Shown in pieces: positions 58,017 to 64,000 of a DNA stretch of 64,000 nucleotides; the stretch's first letter is position 1; each line of letters begins with the position of its first letter. The notes under the pieces are model-generated. The model saw nothing but the letters and a program-made list of their open reading frames with translations. It was not told the origin of the DNA and did no database searches. Both the position numbers and the translations under genes were made by a program. The DNA comes from JAWWPY01 sp964412845 (GTDB taxonomy: Bacteria > Actinomycetota > Actinomycetes > Streptosporangiales > Streptosporangiaceae). The stretch spans positions 1-64,000 of the forward strand of contig CAYPQM010000003.1 of assembly GCA_964412845.1 (NCBI GenBank), given 5' to 3'.

Positions 58017-58997
58017 TCAGATGTTGATGTAGGCCATGAAGTCAGCCGGGTAGCGCTCTCCGGCCGCCGCGCCGCGCGGCGCGGCATCGTCGATCTCGGC
58101 CAGGTCGGCGGCGGTCAGCTCGATCTCGGCGGCCGCCACGTTCTGCTCCAGGTAGGAACGCCGCTTGGTCCCTGGGATGGCGACGATGTCCGGGCCCTGG
58201 GCGAGCACCCACGCCAGCGCCAGCTGGGCCGGCGTGACCCCCTTGGCGGCGGCCAGTTCGCCGACCTTGGCCGCCAGGGCCAGGTTGCGGTCCAGGTTGC
58301 CGCCCTGGAAGCGCGGGGCCCGGCGGCGGAAGTCACCCTCCTCGAAGTCACCTGGACCGGTGAGCGAACCGGTGAGCAGCCCACGGCCGAGCGGGCTGTA
58401 GCTGACCAGGCCGATGCCGAGTTCCCGCAGGACGCCCAGCAGCTCATCCTCGGGATCCCGGGTGAAGATCGAGTATTCGTACTGCCCGGCGGCCACCGGG
58501 TGCGCCGCGTGCGCCCGGCGCACGGTGGCCGGCGCGGCCTCGGAAATGCCCAGGAAACGCACCTTCCCGGCGGCGACGAGCTCAGCCATCGCGCCCCAGG
58601 TCTCCTCGACGGGCACGTCAGGGTCCACCCGGTGCTGGTAGTAGAGGTCGATGTGCTGCACGCCCAGCCGGTCCAGCGACGCGTCGCAGGCGGCTCGGAC
58701 ATACTCCGGGCGGCCATTGACGGTCCGGCTGCCGTCCGGCCGCCGCTCGTTGCCGAACTTGGTGGCCAGCACCACCTCGTCCCTGCGGTCCTTGATGGCG
58801 CCGCCGACCAGCCGCTCGTTGGTGAACGGCCCGTAGGCGTCGGCCGTGTCGAGGAACGTCACGCCCAGGTCGAGGGCGCGGTGGATGGTGGCCACCGACT
58901 CCTCGTCATCACCCGTGCCGTAGGACTGGCTCATGCCCATGCAGCCAAGGCCCAGTTCCGGCACCGTCAGTCCCTGGCCCAGCGTGCGCTTTTTCAT
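58017..58997 (-). CDS. Aldo/keto reductase
   Basis: A 326-residue NADPH-dependent reductase of the AKR13/YakC-like group. MKKRTLGQGLTVPELGLGCM and GMSQSYG start the barrel; the catalytic Asp/Tyr are in FLDTADAYGPFTNE, Lys in LATKFGNE and His in YYQHRVDP. The C-terminal WVLAQGPDIVAIPGTKRRSY is typical. It is the first gene of the nagA unit, separated from it by a single base. Its role there is unclear; it may simply be cotranscribed. Confidence 0.88.
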   Translation of the reverse strand: MKKRTLGQGLTVPELGLGCMGMSQSYGTGDDEESVATIHRALDLGVTFLDTADAYGPFTNERLVGGAIKDRRDEVVLATKFGNERRPDGSRTVNGRPEYVRAACDASLDRLGVQHIDLYYQHRVDPDVPVEETWGAMAELVAAGKVRFLGISEAAPATVRRAHAAHPVAAGQYEYSIFTRDPEDELLGVLRELGIGLVSYSPLGRGLLTGSLTGPGDFEEGDFRRRAPRFQGGNLDRNLALAAKVGELAAAKGVTPAQLALAWVLAQGPDIVAIPGTKRRSYLEQNVAAAEIELTAADLAEIDDAAPRGAAAGERYPADFMAYINI

Positions 58998-59009
58998 GCG
59001 CCCATTATT

Positions 59010-59798
59010 TCAGGCGGTTGCCTTCCTTTCGCGCACCGCCTGCAGGCTCGCCTTCAGCACGTCAGCCAGGCTGCCGGAGCCGCCGTCCTCGGCGGCCGGC
59101 TCCTTCGGCCTGATCACGTCGCGGCCCTGGATCTTGGCCGCCACCAGTTCCTCCAGCGCCTCGCGGTACCCATCCCGGTACTGCGACGGGTCGAAGTCCA
59201 CGGTCATCGAGTCGATCAGGGAGCCGGCCATCTTCAGTTCCTGGGACCGGACATCAATGTCGTCGTCGAGGAACGGGAAGTCCGGCTCCCGGATCTCATC
59301 GGGCCACAGCAACGTCTCCAGGACCAGCACCCCGCCCCTGGCCCGCAGGGTCGCCAGCGACTCCCGCTGGCGGAGCGCGACCCGGGTCACCGCGACCTTG
59401 CCCGACCGTTCCAGCGCGTCCCGCAGTAATACGTACGCCCTGGCCCCGGTGGGCTCAGGTTCCAGGTAGTAACTCCGCGCGCAGAGAATCGGGTCGAGCT
59501 GGTCGGCCGGGGCGAAGTTGAGCACCTCAATACTGTGCGTGGTCGGCAGCGGCAGGTCGGCCAGGTCTTCGTCGGTGACCAGGACCACCTCGCCGCCGGG
59601 CAGTTCATACCCTTTGGCGACCTCGGCGAAGGGGACTTCCTCGCCGTCCACGGAGCAGATCCGGCGGAACCTGATCCGCCCGCCGTCAACGCTGTGAACC
59701 TGGCGGAACGCCACATCGCGCTGCTCCGTCGCAGCGTAGAGCTTGACCGGGATCATCACCAGGCCGAACGAGATCGCACCCTTCCACATGCTGTGCAT
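59010..59798 (-). CDS. ku: Non-homologous end-joining protein Ku
   Basis: A 262-residue bacterial Ku that encircles DNA double-strand ends as a homodimer. MHSMWKGAISFGLVMIPVKL, the core RRICSVDGEEVPFAEVAKGY, RARSYYLEP-like ILCARSYYLEPEP and the C-terminal QYRDGYREALEELVAAKIQG match the family. A short basic tail (VRERKATA) ends the protein. The usual partner LigD is not in the window. It lies 12 bp upstream of the aldo/keto reductase on the same strand. Confidence 0.94.
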   Translation of the reverse strand: MHSMWKGAISFGLVMIPVKLYAATEQRDVAFRQVHSVDGGRIRFRRICSVDGEEVPFAEVAKGYELPGGEVVLVTDEDLADLPLPTTHSIEVLNFAPADQLDPILCARSYYLEPEPTGARAYVLLRDALERSGKVAVTRVALRQRESLATLRARGGVLVLETLLWPDEIREPDFPFLDDDIDVRSQELKMAGSLIDSMTVDFDPSQYRDGYREALEELVAAKIQGRDVIRPKEPAAEDGGSGSLADVLKASLQAVRERKATA

Positions 59799-59916
59799 GA
59801 GATGTCCTTACCCCGGATGGGCGGATAGTGCTCCTATGTGATGCACCCGTTGTGGAGCGCGGCTGTCATGATTGACTCACCGCGTTCGCCCGGCGGGGGC
59901 GGGGGAGGAACATTAC

Positions 59917-61470
59917 ATGCCGGATTTCGATGTCGTTGTGCTCGGGGGCGGGGCCTCCGGTGAGCTCGTCGCGACGGAGGTCGCCAAGGCCGGCCGGTCG
60001 GCCGCCCTGGTGGAGGCCGGACTCGTCGGCGGCCAGTCCCCCTACCTCGCCTGCATTCCGTCCAAATCGCTGCTGCAATCCGCCCGCCGGGGCGAGACCT
60101 GGGAGCACGCGGTCGCCCGCCGGGACGAGGTGACCGGGCACCTGGACGACACGCTGGCGGCGGCCCGGCTGGCCGAGGCCGGGGTGACGCTGATGCGCGG
60201 CACCGGCCGGATCACCAAACCGGGCACGGTCGAGGTCGAGCTGATCGCGGCGGCCCGCGGCGCCGGCCCGGCCCGCGGCGCAGCCACAGCGCGCGGGTCC
60301 GGCCCTGGCCGCCGCGGCGGCCAGGCCAATGACGCCACCCAGGCCGACGGGGACGGCCCGGCCAGCATCAGCTACGGCGACCTGGTCATCGCCACCGGAA
60401 GCGAGCCGGTGGCCCCGCCGGTCGAGGGACTCACCGACGTGCCCGTGTGGACCAGCGCGGAGGCACTGACCTGCCCCGACCTGCCACGCCGGCTGGTCGT
60501 CCTGGGCGCCGGCCCGGTCGGCTGCGAACTCGCGCAGATCTACGCGGCGTTCGGGTCGCAGGTCACCCTGGTGGAGGCGGAGGACCAGGTTCTCCCGGAC
60601 GAGGCGGCGTTCACCGGGGAGATCCTGGCCGAGGCGCTGCGCCGGACCGGGGCCGACGTGTGCCTCGGTTCGGCGGTGGTGAAAGCCGAGACGATGGATA
60701 CCGGGCTCGCGCTGATCCTGGCCAACGGCACCAGGATCGAGGCCGACCGGGTGCTGCTCGCTACCGGGCGCAGGCCCCGGCTGACCGGGCTTGGCCTGGA
60801 CTCCCTGGGCATCCCCGGCTCCCCGGCGGAGGTACTCCCGGTGGATGAGACCTGCCGGGTGACGCCCGGCCCGGCCGGTGACGGCGGCGCCAGCGGCAGC
60901 GGGCGGGTCTGGGCCGCCGGGGACGTGACCGGTATCGCCCCCTACACGCACACGGCCCGCTACCAGGCGCGCATCGTCGCGGCCAACATCCTGGGCGGGC
61001 ACCGGCTCGCCGATTACCGCGCCATCCCGCGCGCGGTCTACACCTCACCCTCGGTCTACTCGGTGGGCATCTCCCCCGGGCATGCGGCCGCCGCCGGAGC
61101 CGAGTTGCGCACCGTCGGGTTCGACCTCGCGGAGACCGCGCGCGCCGCCGTCGATGATGCCGACGGGGGCCGGGTCGAGCTGTACGCTGACGCGCGGGGA
61201 GGCGGCATCCTGGTTGGTGCCGCCGCCATCGGCCCGCACGCGGAAGACTGGATGGGCGAGCTCACGCTGGCCATCCGGGCTGGGATACCGCTGGCCGTGC
61301 TCGCGGACGTGGTGCACGCGTTCCCGACCTACGGCGAGGCGGTGGAGTCACCGCTGCGGGAACTACTGCCGCGGCCTGCGGCCGCCCCGGCAGTGGCGGA
61401 CGACGCTGGGCAGGCCCGCTCAGCAGAGCGGGCGGACTTATCGGGGTTACCGGGAAGGGAACGCGGATGA
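59917..61470 (+). CDS. FAD/NAD(P)-dependent oxidoreductase (mercuric reductase/LPD-like)
   Basis: A 517-residue class I flavoprotein disulfide reductase homologue. FAD binding is VVLGGGASGELVATEVAKAG, NAD(P) binding is LVVLGAGPVGCELAQIYAAF, and VWAAGDVTG is the second FAD motif. The usual CxxxxC redox site reads SPYLACIPSKSLL: the first Cys is Ser, so a dithiol cannot form. The C-terminal active-site loop reads HAFPTYGEAV. An Ala/Gly/Arg-rich insertion (about residues 112-135) separates the early strands. GGGGGAGG precedes ATG 59917. The substrate is unknown; simple NAD(P)H oxidation or quinone reduction is possible. Confidence 0.85.
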   Translation: MPDFDVVVLGGGASGELVATEVAKAGRSAALVEAGLVGGQSPYLACIPSKSLLQSARRGETWEHAVARRDEVTGHLDDTLAAARLAEAGVTLMRGTGRITKPGTVEVELIAAARGAGPARGAATARGSGPGRRGGQANDATQADGDGPASISYGDLVIATGSEPVAPPVEGLTDVPVWTSAEALTCPDLPRRLVVLGAGPVGCELAQIYAAFGSQVTLVEAEDQVLPDEAAFTGEILAEALRRTGADVCLGSAVVKAETMDTGLALILANGTRIEADRVLLATGRRPRLTGLGLDSLGIPGSPAEVLPVDETCRVTPGPAGDGGASGSGRVWAAGDVTGIAPYTHTARYQARIVAANILGGHRLADYRAIPRAVYTSPSVYSVGISPGHAAAAGAELRTVGFDLAETARAAVDDADGGRVELYADARGGGILVGAAAIGPHAEDWMGELTLAIRAGIPLAVLADVVHAFPTYGEAVESPLRELLPRPAAAPAVADDAGQARSAERADLSGLPGRERG

Positions 61471-61640
61471 GCGAGAGTGACCTGGAGGTGCCGACCGCCG
61501 ACGCCCAGGAACAGGCCCAGAGCGCGGGCGGCGAGCCGATCGACGACGACCAGCCCGCCGAAGTGCCGATCGACGTGAACGAGGCGGACGCGGCGGAACA
61601 GCAGCGCACGGTGGAACTCGACGAGGATGACTACCGCTGA
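61467..61640 (+). CDS. Small acidic protein
   Basis: A 57-residue, strongly acidic protein (MSESDLEVPTADAQEQAQSA, then GGEPIDDDQPAEVPIDVNEA). It ends DAAEQQRTVELDEDDYR. ATG 61467 overlaps the stop of the flavoprotein gene (ATGA). The EADAAEQ...DEDDYR ending resembles short actinobacterial proteins that I recall as uncharacterised. No domain or motif is known; a role as a partner of the flavoprotein is contextual only. Confidence 0.7.
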   Translation: MSESDLEVPTADAQEQAQSAGGEPIDDDQPAEVPIDVNEADAAEQQRTVELDEDDYR

Positions 61641-61763
61641 GCGTCCCGGCGGCATGACCCCGGGCCAAGGTGGTTACGGACTGTAACGCCGGGCGGGTGC
61701 TGCCCGGTCGTAGGATGGGCTTGACATGGCGGACCCGTACGACGTAACACAACGGAGGGTCTG

Positions 61764-62384
61764 GTGACCGCAACCCCGCAGGCCCGGCCGGCCAGCTCGC
61801 GGCTGCCGAGGCAAGCCAGGCGTCGGCAGCTGCTCGGGGCCGCCCAGGAAGTGTTCGTCGCGCAGGGATACCACGCCGCGGCGATGGACGAGATCGCCGA
61901 GCGGGCCGGCGTCAGCAAGCCGGTGCTCTACCAGCACTTCCCCGGCAAGCTGGAGCTCTACCTCGCGCTCCTCGACGAGAGCGCCGAGGCGCTGACCGAC
62001 ACCGTCCGCGCCGCGCTCGCCTCGACGACGGACAACAAGCAGCGGGTCAGCGCCACCTTCACCGCGTTCTTCGACTTCGTAGGCAGCACCGGGCAGGCGT
62101 TCCGCCTCGTTTTCGAGTCCGATCTGCGTAACGAGCCCGCGGTCCGGGACCGCCTCGACCGGACCACGCGGGACTGTGCCGAAATGGTCAGCGAGATCAT
62201 CCGCGAGGACGCCGGCGTCGGGGATGACGACGCTCACCTGCTCAGCATCGGCCTGGTCGGCATGGCGCAGGTCACCGCCACGTACTGGCTCAGTACCGAT
62301 CGCGCGATCCCCAAGCACGCCGCGGAAGAACTCATGGCCCGGCTGGCCTGGCGCGGCATCAGCGGCTGGCCGCGGACCGGCTGA
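61764..62384 (+). CDS. TetR family transcriptional regulator
   Basis: A 206-residue regulator. The helix-turn-helix is AAMDEIAERAGVSKPVLYQH (about residues 39-58), preceded by SRLPRQARRRQLLGAAQEVF. The C-terminal domain contains FRLVFESDLRNEPAVRDRLD. GGAGGG precedes GTG 61764; TTGACA at 61721-61726 may be its -35. The order tetR, DUF3107, MiaE_2, DEAD-box helicase occurs in Streptomyces and relatives, as far as I recall, so this is probably a conserved core regulator rather than an accessory one. Confidence 0.88.
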   Translation: MTATPQARPASSRLPRQARRRQLLGAAQEVFVAQGYHAAAMDEIAERAGVSKPVLYQHFPGKLELYLALLDESAEALTDTVRAALASTTDNKQRVSATFTAFFDFVGSTGQAFRLVFESDLRNEPAVRDRLDRTTRDCAEMVSEIIREDAGVGDDDAHLLSIGLVGMAQVTATYWLSTDRAIPKHAAEELMARLAWRGISGWPRTG

Positions 62385-62533
62385 CATCCCTCCGGCGGGC
62401 CAGGCGTTTCGCTCGCGGCGTACCGCCGCGGGCCCCTGATCGCTTCGCCGCACCCGGATCGGCTATTAGCCTGCAAGAGCGTCCCAGGCATGACCAGAGG
62501 AGACGTGGCAGCTGACCGGTGGGAAGGATCGTC

Positions 62534-62758
62534 GTGGAAGTCAAGATCGGGATTCAGTCGATACCGCGGGAACTTGTCGTGGAGACCAGGTCGTCGGCGC
62601 AGGAGATTGAGAGTTCCCTCGCCGCGGCGGTCGCCGACGGCGGCATGTTCATCCTCCCGGACGACAAGGGCGGCAAGGTGATGGTGCCCGGCCACAAGAT
62701 CGGTTACCTCGAATTCACCGGCTCTGAGCAGCGCCAGATCGGCTTCCGCAACACCTGA
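62534..62758 (+). CDS. DUF3107 family protein
   Basis: A 74-residue protein, VEVKIGIQSIPRELVVETRS then SAQEIESSLAAAVADGGMFI, typical of the actinobacterial DUF3107 family (usual length about 75). GTG 62534 with AAGGA upstream gives the family start; an in-frame start at 62519 adds five residues. It has a small alpha/beta fold with unknown function. It lies downstream of tetR and converges on the MiaE_2 gene. Confidence 0.87.
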   Translation: MEVKIGIQSIPRELVVETRSSAQEIESSLAAAVADGGMFILPDDKGGKVMVPGHKIGYLEFTGSEQRQIGFRNT

Positions 62759-62787
62759 CCCGGACCAGGGCTAGCCGCTGACCAGGG

Positions 62788-63540
62788 CTAGCCGCTGGCC
62801 GGGGCCTTCTCCCAGCCGGTCAGGCCGAGTGCCGCCATCCGCTGCGCGTGCTCGTCGGTGATCTGCGCGAACATCCGGCCGACGTCGCCAAGCTCGCCGT
62901 CGGGCCGCCCGGCGGCAGCACGCTGGTCGCCGCTGGCGAGCAGCCGGGCCAGCGGCCCGCGCTCCGCGGCGACCCGGTAGGCCTGGGCGAGCGCCTCGCC
63001 GACCAGCCGCCTGGCCCAGAGCGCGAGCCGCCCCGCGACCGGCGGATCTGCCGCAATGGCGGCCCGGACTCTGGCGATCACGAATTCGGCGTGACCGGTA
63101 TCGGCCAGCACGTCGAGAACAAGCGCCTGGGTCTGCGGATCCACCAACTCAGCCACCGCCCGGTAGAAATCGGCGGCAATGCCGTCACCCACATACGCCT
63201 TGACCAGCCCCTCCAGCCAGTCTGACGGGGCGGTGCGCGCGTGGAAATCGTCCAGCGCGGCCACGAACGGCAGCATCGCTTCATCAGGCTGCGCGTCCAT
63301 CCGCAAGATCCGGCCGCACAGCAACTGGAAGTGGCCGAATTCCGCGACCGCCATCTCGCCCAGCGACGCCTTGTCAGCGAGCGTGGGCGCCAGCGCCGCG
63401 TCTTCGGAAAGCCTGAAGAAGGCAACGAGTTCCGCATAGGCGAGCAAGCCAAGGAGATCCAGCACGGCATCGGAGGCGGCTGACTGATCGCCCGGCTGCT
63501 GGCTCGGCATGGCCTCCCGGTACGGCGCGCTCTCGGTCAC
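62788..63540 (-). CDS. Ferritin-like (MiaE_2 type) protein
   Basis: A 250-residue four-helix ferritin-like protein. Candidate diiron ligands are the Glu residues of LAYAELVAFFR and GEMAVAEFGHFQLLCGRI, and the Glu/His of DTGHAEFVIARV. This pattern fits the MiaE_2 group (named after the tRNA-modifying MiaE hydroxylase), which is common in actinobacteria; no substrate is established. GTG 63540 is used; ATG 63510 is an alternative. Confidence 0.85.
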   Translation of the reverse strand: MTESAPYREAMPSQQPGDQSAASDAVLDLLGLLAYAELVAFFRLSEDAALAPTLADKASLGEMAVAEFGHFQLLCGRILRMDAQPDEAMLPFVAALDDFHARTAPSDWLEGLVKAYVGDGIAADFYRAVAELVDPQTQALVLDVLADTGHAEFVIARVRAAIAADPPVAGRLALWARRLVGEALAQAYRVAAERGPLARLLASGDQRAAAGRPDGELGDVGRMFAQITDEHAQRMAALGLTGWEKAPASG

Positions 63541-63874
63541 CAGCGCAGCCTAACAACCGCAGCGCCGCGGGGCCGGTTCTGCCGCCGCGCCAACGACATT
63601 GGTACACTGCGCGGAGAAACTGCGTCGGGAATGCGGCACATCCCCTGCCGCGTTTAAACTGGCAGTAAGGCGAGGCGTTTGCCCAGTCTGCAGCGCAGCG
63701 ATGGGTTTCCCCCGCAAGCGCTCGACAGTGTCCCAATGCGCCGTCTTATTGCGTCGGCGTGCACGGTCATGCCGGTGGAGTTAAGAGCTAGGCCCGGGTG
63801 GTGATGGCATGCGCGGAGTGTGCGGCCAGGCCACGGGCCACTGACGGAAGCTGATTACCCTGACAACGCACATA
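63541..63874. other. Divergent intergenic region upstream of the helicase gene
   Basis: These 334 bp lie between the MiaE_2 gene and the helicase. A frame of 61 residues (63599-63784) is open but has no recognisable start signal or family, so I treat it as non-coding. A long untranslated leader for the helicase is possible; I see no strong hairpin or known RNA motif. Confidence 0.4.
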
Positions 63875-64000
63875 GTGACGGAGCTGCCCGCTACGGAGCC
63901 CCCGCAGGAGCCCCCGGCGGCCGGTCTTCCGGACACCCCCAAAACTTTCCGTGAGCTCGGCGTCGACGAGCCGATCTCGGCCGCGCTTGAGGCCGTGGGA
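63875..64000 (+). CDS. DEAD-box RNA helicase (N-terminal fragment)
   Basis: Only the first 42 residues are inside the window: a Pro/Glu-rich stretch (VTELPATEPPQEPPAAGLPD) and TPKTFRELGVDEPISAALEA, then VG. The phrase TF.ELGV...I..ALEA.G is what precedes the Q motif in DEAD-box helicases. GTG 63875 is the likely start; there is no clear Shine-Dalgarno sequence. The assignment rests on this short segment plus the conserved neighbourhood (MiaE_2, DUF3107, TetR). Confidence 0.78.
   Translation, partial: MTELPATEPPQEPPAAGLPDTPKTFRELGVDEPISAALEAVG

Noticed and set aside
63599..63784. 61-residue ORF upstream of the helicase
   Set aside because: There is no start signal, no recognisable family and a composition expected by chance; it is left as intergenic.

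Overview
This 64 kb window is high-GC chromosomal DNA from an actinobacterium (Actinomycetota). The evidence is the frequent GTG starts, TGA stops and 4-bp ATGA/GTGA overlaps, the leaderless promoters, and the prfB-ftsE-ftsX-smpB-ssrA block. Further support comes from DivIVA, DUF3107 and MiaE_2-type actinobacterial families and a DUF574-type methyltransferase. The genus cannot be fixed from sequence reading; a Streptosporangiales-like lineage is my best guess. Three runs of 100 N are assembly placeholders. Two of them can be partly resolved from their flanks (an overlap at 6.55 kb and an internal repeat at 33.6 kb). I see no insertion sequence, prophage, CRISPR array, tRNA or rRNA.

Layout. 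0-12 kb: a Rieske oxygenase (cut by the window edge), secreted and lipoproteins, an S9 peptidase, YqhA, a TetR/DinB pair divergent from an aldo/keto reductase, an amino-acid permease and a GNAT. 12-24 kb is a core-function block. ssrA (tmRNA) is followed by a triple 78-bp terminator-like repeat and preceded by a PBP-like gene whose three active-site motifs are all degenerate. Then come smpB, ftsX, ftsE, a small zinc-ribbon membrane protein, prfB and the giant NAD-glutamate dehydrogenase. 24-35 kb: kynA, acetoacetate-CoA ligase, a ChrA transporter with a coupled small membrane protein, a HAD protein, a decayed gene fragment, pruA, a fructosamine-kinase-like protein and a secreted IPT/ricin-lectin protein. 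35-45 kb: a PadR/MFS unit, an orphan Vsr, and a five-gene alkanesulfonate operon (ssuCBADE) preceded by a cysteine-containing leader peptide.

45-54 kb: a P-loop/Sel1-repeat protein, a SAM-I riboswitch directly in front of a GNAT gene, a GAF-like membrane protein, a DUF574 methyltransferase, an SDR, a GNAT coupled to a DivIVA-domain protein, and an ArsR/AHSA1 pair. 54-64 kb: an amino-sugar operon (aldo/keto reductase, nagA, SIS deaminase, HAD phosphatase), Ku, a flavoprotein with only one of the two redox cysteines, and the block TetR, DUF3107, MiaE_2 and DEAD-box helicase (cut by the window edge).

The most interesting signals are the SAM riboswitch-GNAT pairing, the leader-peptide/hairpin arrangement ahead of ssu, the pseudo-PBP inside the trans-translation/division block, the S-K-Y version of the RF2 stop-codon motif, and the terminator array after ssrA. 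Several short promoters place a -10 hexamer exactly 7 nt before the first ATG, which suggests frequent leaderless initiation.
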